Positions 29,856 to 41,687 are shown, counted from the first letter of the stretch. The stretch is DNA of 64,000 bases from Thecaphora thlaspeos (GCA_900291925.1 UWYS01000002.1:930001-994000), one strand, 5' to 3'. Notes: generated by a model from the sequence alone, not told the origin. Numbers and translations: made by a program.

Positions 29856-32294
29856 ATGGCCTCCTCGCCGCCTCCACAGTCGCCGCCTAGGTTGAGCCGT
29901 GCCATGACGGAGCACGCTTCCCCCTCGCGCAGCGCAGTCGCTCGCGTCGCATCGCACGCTTCCATCGAGGACATCATCCAGCGACAGCAGCAGCAGCAGC
30001 AGCAGCTGGTCGAGGGTCTAGACGTCCAGGCTTTATCCGCCTCGCCCAGGCGGGAGCCCTATGCAACGCCAGCCAGCGGCCCGAGATCCCGCGCTCGCTC
30101 CATCTCAAACGGCGTCTATCTCGGGGCAGGCCCGTCGAACCTAAGCGTCACGCCCCTCTCGCCCGTACTCGATGACTTCCTCCACCACCCTTTCCGCGGC
30201 CCCGGCACCCCAGACTTTACCCTCGCTACAACAACGGGCAAGCGAGCCGACCGCGACCGCACAAGAACCATGGCCAGCCTAGGCCAAGGCCTCGAGGTGC
30301 TTAGCAGCGTCGAACGCTCCGGCTTCACTTCGTCAGGTGACAATGCCGCAAGCGGGTCACGCAGACGCTCTTCTAGTGGCGCCTCGGCCACCACGTCGGA
30401 CGACTCGACGGAGAGGAAAAGGCCGGCGCCAAAGAACCAGTACCTCCAGCGTCCAAAGCTCGCCAGGTTGCGCTCCTTCATCTCGTCTTTTACCGGCGCC
30501 GCTTCGGAGCACGACGGCAGTGGGAGCCCGGCAAGGACGACGCAGCGCGAGGAAGGCAGCGGCAAGCCTGCCTTCCCGGCGTGGCAGACGATACAGCGGC
30601 CCACGCAGCCCCAGCCCCTCGTCATGCCGGCCGCAAGACCGGCGGGGCCCGACGGCCTTCGCGGTTTCAATGCCGACAGCCCACCTCTGACACCGACCAG
30701 CGATGTCGACGAAGCGGCCGACTACCATCAGGCCGGCAAGGCGCCGGCGATCGCGACGCCACGACAAGCACGGCACTACGGCGCCTCGAGGCATCCCTGG
30801 AGCGCCGCACAGGCGAGTTACGAGAGCGCGCGGCCGACGACGACGACGCCGCCCTACTCGAACCAGGCGCCTTTCACACCACCGCTGACAACGTCTTCGG
30901 GCCGGTCCTCGCCAGTCGCCTCGTCGAGGCCCTTCTCGCCCCCGACGCGGCCCGAGTCGAAGCTCAACATGCAGGGTGTGCTGCCGTCGCACCTGATGTC
31001 GAGTTTCTCCAGCCGATCGCCTACGCCGACGTCGGCCCATTCTAGCCCGTCTGTGCGCTCCTCTGGCCTAGCCTACGGCAGCAAGTGGGACGTCGACAGC
31101 TTCCGAATCGACAACGTCGGACGCACGTTGGCCGCCTTCCTGCCGCGGATCCAGATCAACATGAGCTCCTGGCACCTCTCGATGCCTCCGATTCGCCCAT
31201 ATTTGCCGCGCCTCGCCTTCCTCGCCGTCATATTCGTCGCCGCGACTAGCTGCATCGCCTTTATGATCTCGACGCTGCCCCTCGTCCTGCCCAAGCACAT
31301 CACCAGCCTGACGCTCGCCGAGATCCGCGACATCGCCTTCAGCTTAAAGCAGTACTCGGAGAGCAGCGCTAAGGCGCATACACACACCCTGCTCGTCATC
31401 TCGGCCCTCTTTACCTGGAAGCAGTCGTTCACAATTCCCGGCAGCCTCATCATGAACATTGTCTACGGCGCCATGTACGGAACCTACTGGGGGACCGTCT
31501 ACACATCGCTGTTCACGGCCGTCGGCGGCGTGTTTTGCTACCTGCTCTCGGCCCCACTGGGGCCGCTGATCACGTCACTGCCCGGACTGGCCAAGCCGCT
31601 GGATGCGATGCGCCGGGCACTGGCGCCGGGTCGGGCACACGCCTCGGGACGCAGTGTCATGATCTCCAACTCGCGCGGCAGCGCGGACGGCACCCTATGG
31701 TCGTACCTGCTGGTGCTCCGGGTGCTGCCGATCGTACCGTACGGGCTGATGAACATCGCCTGTGGCGTCCTCGGCGTCCCGCTGCTGCCGTACGGCGTCA
31801 CGCTCGCCGTCGGCTCGATCCCATGGAACTTTGTGACGTGCCAGGTGGGCGATCTGCTGCAGGAGATTGTCGAGGCGCTGCCGACAGAGGAGAGCAGCGG
31901 CGGAGGCGGCATGAAGGCCATCGCCGGCCACATCTGGAACCGCGACATGATGGTCAAGCTACTCTTGCTGAGCATCGCCAGCCTCGTACCCATGGGTCTG
32001 AGTCGCTACCTCAAACACCGACAGCGACAGGAAGCCAACGACGAAGGCTACGAACCTCTCTCCACGGCCGAAGACGAAATGGCATCGCGCAGGTCAGACG
32101 AGGAAAACGACCGGTCCGGGTCCCGGCGATCGTCGAGGATCATGGCGATACAGGAGAGGTCGTCTCGAGGCATGGGACGGTCGGTGGACTGGTACTCTAC
32201 CGGTAACGAGACAGATGTCGGCGAGAGGCTGGCTCACGCGAGAGAAGTCACAGACTCCAACACGGAGTCGCAGCAGAGGAGCATGTGGCTCTAA
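29856..32294 (+). CDS. VTT-domain (SNARE-associated Golgi / TMEM41-like) membrane protein
   Basis: Single exon, 812 residues. The first ~430 residues are disordered, Ser/Pro/Thr-rich with a Gln run near residue 45. The membrane region begins about residue 450 (LAFLAVIFVAATSCIAFMI) and continues with the VTT core: FTIPGSLIMNIVYGAMYGTYWG, a GGVFCYLLSAPLG re-entrant motif, then LRVLPIVPYGLMNIACGVLGVP and AVGSIPWNFVTCQVGD. These are hallmarks of the DedA/VTT superfamily (TMEM41B, VMP1, Tvp38), whose eukaryotic members include ER and Golgi phospholipid scramblases. The Pro-Gly and the Arg before PFxP-like LPIVPYG are retained. The C-terminal ~110 residues are charged and cytosolic in character. 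The order TMEM41 rather than Tvp38 is a guess. Confidence 0.85.
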   Translation: MASSPPPQSPPRLSRAMTEHASPSRSAVARVASHASIEDIIQRQQQQQQQLVEGLDVQALSASPRREPYATPASGPRSRARSISNGVYLGAGPSNLSVTPLSPVLDDFLHHPFRGPGTPDFTLATTTGKRADRDRTRTMASLGQGLEVLSSVERSGFTSSGDNAASGSRRRSSSGASATTSDDSTERKRPAPKNQYLQRPKLARLRSFISSFTGAASEHDGSGSPARTTQREEGSGKPAFPAWQTIQRPTQPQPLVMPAARPAGPDGLRGFNADSPPLTPTSDVDEAADYHQAGKAPAIATPRQARHYGASRHPWSAAQASYESARPTTTTPPYSNQAPFTPPLTTSSGRSSPVASSRPFSPPTRPESKLNMQGVLPSHLMSSFSSRSPTPTSAHSSPSVRSSGLAYGSKWDVDSFRIDNVGRTLAAFLPRIQINMSSWHLSMPPIRPYLPRLAFLAVIFVAATSCIAFMISTLPLVLPKHITSLTLAEIRDIAFSLKQYSESSAKAHTHTLLVISALFTWKQSFTIPGSLIMNIVYGAMYGTYWGTVYTSLFTAVGGVFCYLLSAPLGPLITSLPGLAKPLDAMRRALAPGRAHASGRSVMISNSRGSADGTLWSYLLVLRVLPIVPYGLMNIACGVLGVPLLPYGVTLAVGSIPWNFVTCQVGDLLQEIVEALPTEESSGGGGMKAIAGHIWNRDMMVKLLLLSIASLVPMGLSRYLKHRQRQEANDEGYEPLSTAEDEMASRRSDEENDRSGSRRSSRIMAIQERSSRGMGRSVDWYSTGNETDVGERLAHAREVTDSNTESQQRSMWL

Positions 32295-32660
32295 CTAGGT
32301 TGCCCCTTGAAGCACGATAGCATAGAAACCATTTTCAAATAATGGCAGCATGGACAGAATTTCCTAGTCATATACCTTTCGTCTTTGCATTCCATCCATC
32401 CCCACTCTTGTCATCTCACTATGCGCCATGTAGCTCGGCCGGATTATACACACGGTCGAGCGGACAGGATATTACATCGCGCTGCAAAGGTCCCCTTTCC
32501 GCCCTCTGACAAAAGGCCGCAGGCAGGACGCTGACGAACGTACTTTGTGCTATTCCCAAGAGATATCGATAGAGTGCTTGGTAATGTACCTAGGTGCCAA
32601 GGGCGAGAGGGAGCCGGGTGAGGAAAGGGGGTGGAAGGGGCACTGTGGAAGGTCACGGAA
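32295..32660. other. Convergent 3' region, VTT gene / exopolyphosphatase
   Basis: No gene recognised; probable polyadenylation regions of both genes. Confidence 0.6.
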
Positions 32661-34624
32661 TCAGACATCCCAATTGCGAACGGCAGCTTCGACGATCGGT
32701 CGAATGACTTTACGACCTGCGTCTTCGCGGAGGTGTCTCCATGCTATCCTGTTTTTGTCGGTCAGGAACAGTCGTCGAGAAAGCATCAAAGGTAAGTGTC
32801 CGTCAAGCAGAGACTCCTGCCCGTCTGAATGTAACGTGAGCGGAACTCACTGTCGACCGACCAGCTCTCCGGACCGGTGCCACTTTTCGACGTTGAGCGT
32901 CTTGTCCGCCTCGATGGCGCGCGAGACCGTCTTGAACAGCGCGTCGGCCTGCTCCTCATCGATCGCCTTGTCGTGTTGCACCATCAGTGCAATCTCGCGG
33001 ATCTTTCGCTTGGCCGAAACTCCTACCCTCCCTTCCTCGTCGTCCCCTTCCTCGTCGGCCGCGTCGAGGGGGATAAGCTCTTCGGTGCCGTCTTCGTGCA
33101 CCTTGACCTTGTACGAGTTCAAGCAGAGCGAGATGTCCGCTCCGATCTCGGCCGTCCACTGGTGTTCGATGTCGAACCAGGACTGGACGTGCTTGTGCTT
33201 GGTCCGCTCGATCTGCTCGTCCAGCGAGACGGGCGTCGAGGCAAAGCCGAGGTGGACCGAGGGTGTCCGAGGCGATATGGTGTCGACGCTGTGTGGGGGA
33301 AGTTGTCGAGCATTTGCGCTGGTTGAGTGTCAATCAAGATAGGCTCGAGGTCCGACGGCCAGGCGAGGCCGAAGACTTACACATCGCCCTTCCAGTCCCT
33401 CCGCAGTAGGTCCCGCACGCTGAGGTGGTCGAGGTCCTTCTTTGCTGTGCTGAGCTCCGAGTCGAGGCGATCCATGACCTGTTCGAACGACTCGCTGCGC
33501 CAGTTGCTTCTCTTGAGCACCCGCTCGGATACCTCCCGGTCCAGAGGCTGGCTCTTCTCGGGTTTGAGCCCGTCGCTGTCACTGCAGAGTGCCAAACGGC
33601 AAAGATGATAAACCTTGCAAGTCAGCCAGACGTCTTGAATCGCATTCGGAAGCATGTATCAAACTCACAGGGCGATGGCGTCCAGAATAAGCTCGTAGAC
33701 TTCGTGCGGGACGTGGTATTCGCCCGGCGGGTTGGGGAGCTTCTCGAGTTCGTCTAGCATACGTTGAGCGACCAAGGTGGTGCAGCTAGCCACGACGCCA
33801 AAGACTCGCGGCTCGGCGTGCGGTGCGACGCCTCTGTCGGTGTGGTGATCAAACAAACTGAGGATCTTTGCGCCGCTCCACACCCAGAGCGGAACGGGAT
33901 GGTCAACCAGGACGATGCCCATGAGCTTGGGTCCCAGCTTGACCGGGTCCTCGGGCAGCTCGTCGATCGTCAAAAGGTCTGGGGTTGATCAAAGAAGAAG
34001 GCGGACGTCGGCGTTTGTGAGCAACTAAGCAGTAGGGCTCTTCGCAACGCATCGGGACGCAACGTGGCTAGACGACGTACCGCGATGGCCCGATGACATC
34101 TTGATGTTGTGCAGCGCCAGCTGGTTCTCTGGGCGCAGGTCGAGCGCATCCGTCGGCGTCTGGAGTAAAGCGACCACCTTGCGAGGCTCTGGGCTGTGCA
34201 GCGTGCTGTGGGAGAGGTGATAGGCCCAGGTTAGCGCTGCGGTCATGGAATCGAGGTCGCCGCCTTCGTTGCCCATGACCATGGTCCACTCAGCGGTCCT
34301 GTTGGCCTTCCAATCCCGGAGGAAGGCATGCTTTGTCGCTTTGGACCACTCGGAAAAGTGGCCGACGCCTTCCTCGAGCGCCCAGTAGTCGTGAGGATAG
34401 GAGACGTCGCCAAACGTCTCGAAGGAAGCCTCTGCCACGTACGGCTGGAAGATGGAGTGCTGATGGCTGTTCTGGATGCCAAACAAGGTTGCAGGGCCTG
34501 CGTCATTGCTAGCAGGCCTGCCGACGAGGCTGGTGGGGAGCGCATAGACGCTGCTGCAGAGGAGAAGGATTGGGAAGAGGAGCGAGGGTGCGCCGACCCT
34601 CGAGACGAGATCGAGATCAACCAT
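32661..34624 (-). CDS. Exopolyphosphatase (DHH/DHHA2 phosphoesterase) with signal peptide
   Basis: Five exons read: 34624-34081, 33978-33669, 33581-33381, 33288-32851 and 32748-32661; 526 residues. It should hydrolyse terminal phosphates of polyphosphate. DHH motifs are visible: MGNEGGDLDSMTAAL (metal Asp residues), GHRDLLTIDELPE rebuilt across intron 1, VDHP, and the DHH signature LFDHHTDRG. The DHHA2 half includes HLGFASTPVSLDEQI, VQSWFDIE and GDVVDTISP across intron 3. The N-terminus (SLLFPILLLCSSVYA-LP) is a signal peptide, so the protein likely enters the secretory or vacuolar route. The last intron (32850-32749) is 102 nt, in frame, and its translation looks like protein apart from a TGA at 32847-32849; if retained, the product ends at residue 498. 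Confidence 0.82.
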
Positions 34625-35595
34625 GGCTTCAGGCTGGATCGATCGCTGTATGCGCACGGTTGACGGGCCGAGTGTGGTGTTGCTGGGCGAGGGGGACGGC
34701 GGACGGAGGATGGTACGGAGAGGGGGACGATGGACGGAGGACGGAGGATGGTACGGAGCGAGGGTCGAGACGGCAGCGACGTCGCTTCGGCTGCTTTTTC
34801 CTTTCCGTCCAAGTCCCCGCCGCCCCTCAGCGAGCTCCGGCTGATTTCGTCGTCATCGTGGATTGTTGTTGATGCGCCTTGCTCCATTGCCCCTTACCAG
34901 CCTAGCTTCGCCAAGGCGACAGCTTGGCCGGCCTGTGCACCCTCGCTCGAGATCGTTAGAGCGGTACTGTATTGGCACCGATGCAACGAGCCAAGGGCCG
35001 TGGATGCAGGACAAGGACCAAGGGTAAGAGTCGAGCAAGTGAGGGCGTCGCTGAGGAGACGTCAAGAGGAGGAGAGCAAAGGCGGGCGTCGGCGCAGAAC
35101 ATGCAGCGCTGCCTCGAGCGGAGACTTGGCGCCTGCATACATGTACAGTATGGTCCTAAGTGCCTCGTTTGCAGGATAGGACTGGGCGTCAAAGCCGAGA
35201 ACGTACACATCCGGATCCGAGGTGGTCGCTCGCCATGCACGGCAAGTGATGTGGAGGCCTGGCCGCATAAGGTGCACGTCGGCGGCGTCGTCAGCGGCGT
35301 CGTCAGCGGCTTGCCTGCCCAAGTCACGAGAGACGTGGCACTCACGACTAGCCCGCTTCCCCTTCCTCTCTCCCTCTCTCCTTGCCCGCAACCGCGGGAC
35401 CAGCCGTTTGTTGGGGAGAACGGCATTGCTTTGACCCGGTCGACGCCACCCGCCAGCCTTTGTCCATCACACTTCCCTCTCCACTCTGACATCCGCTCAT
35501 TATCCGCTCATTATCCGCTCCTCCAGAACGACGCCACTTCTGCTACGCCAGGGACCCTGCCAACACAACCTTGAGCTTGTCCCATCAACTCCACG
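34625..35595. other. Divergent promoter, exopolyphosphatase / microprotein
   Basis: No supported gene in about 1 kb. A tandem ATTATCCGCTC repeat (about 35491-35521) sits 75-105 bp upstream of the microprotein start. The open frame at 34972-35574 looks like shadow. Confidence 0.5.
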
Positions 35596-35869
35596 ATGAG
35601 CGCTCTCTCTCGTCCTCGTAACCTCTTTGCCGGGTGAGAATCGGGTCGTTGTGTTAAAAGTCCACCGCTGCCGCCCTTGTCGTCCTTGCTACTTGCTCGC
35701 GCTCGCTGACTCCCCCTCTCGACCTCCTTCCTCGTCTCTATCGCCTCGCAGCGCTGCCGTCCTCGTCGCCTCCTTTTCTGTCCTCTCTGCCCGGCGGGCC
35801 GCCCAGTTGGGCTCGCGCGAGGCTGGCGGCATGATCGTCCGACCCGAACGTAGCGGTGGCGGCATCTGA
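35596..35869 (+). CDS. Small single-membrane-span protein (51 residues, spliced)
   Basis: Two exons, 35596-35633 and 35752-35869. The 118-bp intron has a GTGAGA donor, CTGAC branch site, long pyrimidine tract and CAG acceptor, and splits a Gly codon. The product begins MSALSRPRNLFAG, is positively charged at the N-terminus, has one hydrophobic segment (AAVLVASFSVLSA) flanked by Arg, and ends in a Gly-rich tail. This resembles small mitochondrial inner- or outer-membrane proteins, but I do not recognise a family. The case rests on splice quality and the hydrophobic profile. It was too short for ordinary gene finding. Divergent from the exopolyphosphatase gene. Confidence 0.5.
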
Positions 35870-37728
35870 ATGAGTCCGAACTGCCCTGGTCTTTCTATTG
35901 CTTCAGATGCCCGACTTCCATGTGAGTAAAGCGGCTCTGTCCCCGCAGTAGTCGCCGGCAAAGCCGTCGCTCTCTGTCCGTCATCTTTCGGCGTCCGACG
36001 GATGCATGTTCGCTGACGCTGTACCGGCTCTACTCGCATCGCACAGAGTACCGTACGGTCTCTGTTTGGCCTCGACCGACTACATTTCTGGCCCCGGCGA
36101 CGGCACCCTGTATCCAGGACCTGCCCTCAAGATGTTGGCTTCCCGTAATCTCTTGCCTCGTTCCGCCCTGTAGCAGCTGCGACCTGTATACATACCTCTG
36201 AATCCCAATGATGTCGTGTTCGAGCCGTGTCCCCATGCTCGTAGTCCTTGCCTAGATGCTCGTGTAGGAGACTCTTTCCTTTGTCGCTACCGCCGCTGCG
36301 CCTCGGCGTCGGTACCGCTTTGATTCCTGGCGCAGTCCCTTGTTGGGGCAAGCCATTCAAGATTGGCTCGCGGAGCCGAAACGGAAAGAGGGGTATCAGG
36401 TCGAGCCAGTTGCAGGTCGTTGCGACGTACGGCACTCGGCCCGTCCGAGCAGAGTGACTGAGCTCAGGTGGTGCGCTGCAGACGAGGTTGATATGCCGGG
36501 CGAGGATGGTCGAGGACGGAGGAGGAGATTTGCCATCGGGCCCAACTCAAGACCTTGTCGCGGGGGGCGCAAGGGCGGCTCCCCCGTCGACATGGAGCCG
36601 GGGCCCTTGGCTTTTTGGGCGGAATTTAAGGAGCTTTAATTGCAAGGAAAAGGCAGTGGAGTGGGCTGGCCTTGGTGCACGCTGCTGTACAGTAGTTATA
36701 ACTAGGCCGCCTCGCTGGCCGGCCGGCTGCGGTCGATCTTTTTTCTTTTTCTCGAGGCCGTACAACGCTGTGAGGCACCAGCATCCACCTGTCCGGCACT
36801 TGACCTGACCAGACCAGCGCTTCTATCCACCTCTACTACCTCGCACTCCGCAGCTCACCACCCGACCAAGCATCCTCTCTGGAACCCAAGCAAGCGGCCA
36901 TCTCCCGACAGTATCGGCGGCACCCGACGCAGCAGCGCCCTCTCCCACCATCACCGCCGCCTGCCGACCCTATATTGGAGCGATCAGATTCACTTTCTCG
37001 ACGTCGTACAAGAGCATACAACCCGGATACGCCCGCAGCAACGCATCCTGTCCCAGCCGCAAACAACCTCCGCATCACCGCCGCTCCAACTTCGTCCACC
37101 CGGCCCAGCCGCTTCCTCCAGCAAGAGCCAGACCGCTGCCGCATTGTAACCACGCCAACGGATCCTTTCTCAACCTCGTTCTTGCCGCACACAATATCTC
37201 CGCCTCATGCCAGCACTCTGGAATTTTCGACTCTGACATCGAACAGGAGACAACTGGCAAACGGGCACTGGGGTGAGTCTTCCAAGAGATGTGTGTGGAG
37301 CTGCAAGGAGACTGCCACCAGCGCTGGTATAGAGGCGGCGGACGTCTGCACACGACGAGCTGCGTTACATGTGCTCGCTTTGACAAGGAGCAAGCTGCGG
37401 ATGGCGAGGTAGCTGTGAATCTATACACACTCGCCAGAAACGAGTCCGCGCCGGAAGAGACGACAACGAGGACAGGCTCCCACACCACGCTGCGACGGAG
37501 GAGCCGGATCCTGACCTGGGCCAGCTTATGCCGCTCTCCTTCTCCTCGACCATTCCAGAGCGACCTGGACAGCGCACAACGCAGCTGCCGGGCTCCCCCT
37601 CCCCCCCCCCCCCCCCCCCCCCCCCGGTCGAGCCAAGACCATCTGAGCAGCGCGCAGTATACTCGGCCTACCCTGGACTCTGCGCAACCGCCCGCGTATT
37701 GGCCGGCGCTAGGAGCTAGGCCACCGAG
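35870..37728. other. Gene-poor stretch (1.9 kb) with poly-C tract
   Basis: No recognised gene. The last part is the leader of the next gene and includes a C25 run at 37601-37625. A CTGTACAGTAG palindromic word lies near 36685. Confidence 0.5.
37601..37625 (+). repeat. Poly-C tract (C25)
   Basis: Twenty-five consecutive C, preceded by CCCCCT, about 100 bp upstream of a start codon. Confidence 0.9.
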
Positions 37729-40700
37729 ATGGACCAAGCAGAGTCTCTGGAGCAGCTCGTCGGCCGGCTCGATGGTCTAGACATGCACAACCTGCCTTCG
37801 AACGCCGCGGCAAGGTACGATGGCTCGGCGCTCGCCGTTTCGCCGCCCTACTCGGACCTGAGCCTTGACGAGAAGCTGCGGAGAATCGGAAGGCCCCTCA
37901 AGGTGAGTCCGAACGATGCCGTCTTGGGCTTGCCTTGCCGCACTCTGGTCGGCCTTTTGCCGTGGGAGCAGCCGACGCTACCCGTCTCGAGTGGCTCGCT
38001 CACCACTCGGGATTACGCAAGCCTCGAACTTCCTCTCAGCGACACTCGTATGGCTGCTAGGAGGCTGGGCCCGGCACAGAAGCGGCCGCTTGCTCGTGTA
38101 CCTTCGCAGGGAATTGCTGACACATCTTCCCTACACCCCCACCTCTGGATCTGGGACCGTGGCGACGACGACAGCCCCTTCCGAGAAAAGCCTCGAACAG
38201 AGGAAGGTCTCCGATCTCGGACCGCCGACCAGCGCTAGAGCAGGACGACTACGACGCAGCACCATCGACTCTACAGGCGCCCCACGCTCGCTCCTCTCAC
38301 GGTCGGCAGCCATCGGCGACCATCGACGGAGATGCTGCTGACCTCAGCGGCAACTCGCACGCCTCCCCAGCGACACCCACCCACATCCCGTCGTTTTACC
38401 ACAGCACCTTCGAGAAGAATGCTTCGCGCACCGCCGAGGAGACCTTGGTCGATCATCTGTCAGAAGCCGTCTTTCGCGCCAGTCTCGACAATAAGGACCG
38501 CTCTAGCGATCGCGCCGAGGCTGCTGCTGCTGCTGCGGCGGCGGCGACGTCGGACCAGCTCGCTGTTGCTGCTGAGTCGGATCCGTCGGCGTTCAAGTTT
38601 AGGGACCTCCCAGCCTCGGTGCTGAGCCAAGGCTTCTACTACAGGCAGCGGATGGCGCAGATTGTGCTCTCGTGCGCCGATGAGGCCAAGGCGGCTCACT
38701 CCGCCCTGATGAGCCGGTACTACATGAAGCCATTTGAGCAGAGCGGAGCACCGGCGGCCCCAGCACTGCCCGAGACCAGTGGCCGGGTCCAGAATGCGCC
38801 TGCCTCTACGACGTCGGTCGACGACTGCTGCGGCGATGAGAGCGACGGAGGCGATGACTCAGGCGACGAGTTTGCATGGCTGGAGAATACGGGCAACAAG
38901 AAGAAGCGCAAGAGCGCACGGTCGTCAGAGGTTCCCGAGGCCGTCTCGACGTCCACAAAGTTCTCCGTCTCCGGTCCCGCCACCTCGCCCGCGACCGCGA
39001 GCGCAGGCGCCGTCGGTCCTGCCGCAGCATTCCCGGCCGCACTTCCGCCTGCGTCGAACCCAGGCGCCGGCGCCACCGGCATGGGCGTCGAACAAGGCTT
39101 GCCACCGCCTGCCACGCCCAGACCGCCTTCTTTAGCCGGCAAGGGAGACGGCGGCGCGCGGCTCGAGAGGGTGCCCGTCCCGCGCGAGCTGGAATACAAG
39201 GCGCCATACCGGCTGTTGCTGCCCCGATCGCGGATCCCCTACTCGTGTCGGGACAAGGCGTCACAGAGGGATAGGCTGAGGGCCTACTTTCGGCGGGTTC
39301 GAGCGAGGCGCATGAGGTTGCGAGAGGAAGAGGAGGCCGCCAGAGAGGCAGAGGCTCACGAGCTCGCGGAGGAGGCGGAACGGCAGGCGCGGCTGGCGGC
39401 GGAAAAGAAGCCGCAGAAGAGGCTGACAAAGGCGGAGAAGAAGGCGCAGGCAAGACGAGGCGGCGCCGGCGCACCCAAGCCCATGTCGATTGCAGCGATC
39501 AAGGCGGCGCGCAACGACTCGGGTCTGGCACAGCAACAGCAGCAGCAGCAGCAAGGCGGCGGTCAGGCAGCCCAAAGCACGGAAGCACCTCCGAAGGCTG
39601 GCGGACCTCATTTCAACGCCAGCAAGGCGGCAGAGCCGGAACTGCCCGCCGGGCCTACGCTAGCCACTGCGGGCCCAAGCGCGAGGGGCAAGGCGGACTC
39701 GGAGGACGAGGTTGAGCTACTGCTGGGCTCGGAGGCGGCAGACGGTCTCGCCTCAAACGTCGAGGCACCGCGGGGCCCGTTTGATTTTACCATCCGCTCG
39801 CCCATCGCAGACAGCCTCGAGGCCCTCCGCGCATCGATGAGCGCCGTCTCGCTCCAGATCAACAACTCGCTCGGACCACTGGGCCCACTCGACGGCACCT
39901 TTGCAGACGTCATGGACCGCGCCGCAAGGGATGGCAGTGCCGACCTCACACCGCGCCCACCACCGCTCGACCCGATCCACGGCTCGCCAACCTCGAGGCT
40001 CTTACCGCCGCCGCCATCGTCGCTGGCCATCACCCGGGGAACGACGCCTTCTGCGGCGACCCCTACGCCGGTCCAGCGCGCCTCGTCTAACGCGGCCGCG
40101 GGCAAAGGAGCGGCAGCAGCGGCCAGGCACGTACCGACGATGCCTTCGCACGGTAGTCCGAGCGTCAAGGCGCGACCCTTGACGACGACCACCACAACCG
40201 ATCCGATGATCGCCGCCGCCACCGCCGCCGCGGCTGTCTCTGGTGCCAACGCCAGCGCCGCGTCCACCACCGCCGGACACCCGTCTGCGGCACCTCCGCT
40301 GCACTCGCCGCCACCGAAGCTGACACGGCGCAAGAAGGCGACGATGAACAACGTTCACCATCGCGCAAACTATGTCCCCACTCGCATGCCTTCGGAAGGG
40401 TCGCGGCACAACGGCAGCTTCGGCCATGGCCACGGCAAGGGTCACGGCGACAGGGAGCAACCGCCGGGTCTCGATCACCCCTCGACCACCTGCGGCCTCT
40501 TTGACGGCGAGTGGATGTGCGTGTTTTGCGAGTACGAGCTGCTGTACGGCGAGCCGCCGCTAATGTTTCGGGCCTGCCGGAACCGCAAGAAGATTGTGGC
40601 GAACCGGAAACGGGCCCAGGCGAGGGCGAGACGTGCTGCAGAGGGAGGATCCTCGGCCGCGGTCGGAGGTCACCACCACCACCACCATCATCATCACCAC

Positions 40701-40958
40701 CAGCATTCAGAACACGCGCACGATCGATACGATGAGCCGAAGAAGAAGGGCGGTGGCAGCAGCAGCAGCGGCGGAAGCAACGGCAAGGCGGGCGGAACCC
40801 ATAGCATCTCTCGAACGTCTCAGTCGCACCAGAGGGAGAGATGCTCGTGCGGCAACTCGATCCACGAATCGGATGAAGGGTCGTCGGCCTACACGCACTC
40901 GGCACCAGGCTCTTCGCCGATGGAGAGGAGCAAGAGCGGATCTCATGTGTACATATAA
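37729..40958 (+). CDS. Low-complexity protein with His run and C-terminal C-x2-C/Arg-rich motif
   Basis: Probable two exons, 37729-37902 and about 38175-40958 (985 residues). The start MDQAESLEQLVGRLDGLDM is credible; the acceptor at 38174 (GACGACGACAG) is one choice and another in-phase AG lies at 38243. Recognisable pieces: a structured HIPSFYHSTFEKNAS-FRDLPASVLSQGFYYRQRMAQIVLS region, a basic segment APYRLLLPRSRIPYSCRDK, a coiled Glu/Arg/Ala helix (about residues 430-480), a Gln run, and near the end WMCVFCEYELLYG followed by an Arg-rich helix (RNRKKIVANRKRAQARARRA). The last motif recurs in fungal proteins of unknown function as far as I recall. A ten-residue His run follows it. No function is assigned. 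Confidence 0.65.
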
Positions 40959-41687
40959 ATCATCAAGCTTGACCAACGATTCCAAAGAGCGTGTTTGAAG
41001 TTCATGAAAAAAAGATCCAACGGCGGAAGGTCTTAACGATAGAAGCCTTTGAGTCGATGTTCTTGCGTCTAGAGACTTGTTTCTGCAGACTCTGGTCTTG
41101 CCGTAGCAAGGTTCTACCGCCGTTCACCGAGATCGACCATCTCTTTCATTTCCAACACGACTTGCGAGCGGACCGTGTCCCTCTCACAGATGCAGGCATG
41201 GGGGGGGGGAAAGGAACGGTGACGCTTTGTATGACGGATGACAACGACAGAAGGAATGTGAGGCGAGCCTGCGAAACAGCACAAAAGAAAAGCGTGCGGA
41301 GGACTCGACCCTGAAGATGAGATCAGGATGCGGTGTGCGTAGTGGTGGTGTATGAGTCCAAGGAGCAGAACAGATGCACGAAAGACCATAAAACGGCAAG
41401 AACAGCGTTGCGATCCCACGAAGGCCGTACCCGGGATATGGAGGCGGCGGCGGTTGACCGAACAACGATCGAAAAAGAAAAAAAATCAATAGATAGGGCG
41501 AGAGAGCGGGTCGCAGGGACGGACAACGGGAACCAGCCCCGTTACAAGTAGAGATGCCAAAGTGGAGGGTGAAGACGAAGCAAGCGTGAAGACAACGAGA
41601 GGGGTCCGGGGACCAGCGTGACGGTGTGACGGGGTACAGTGGGTGTCGAAAGGGAAAGATGGAGGGGGTCCAGGGTCGGGTCGGTCT
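40959..41687. other. Convergent 3' region
   Basis: No gene recognised between the 3' ends of the His-run protein gene and the double-psi-beta-barrel gene. Confidence 0.6.

Noticed and set aside
32847..32849. Exopolyphosphatase TGA taken as a pseudogene lesion
   Set aside because: A 102-nt intron with good donor, branch and acceptor removes it in phase, so the gene is treated as intact, with the alternative reported as a finding.
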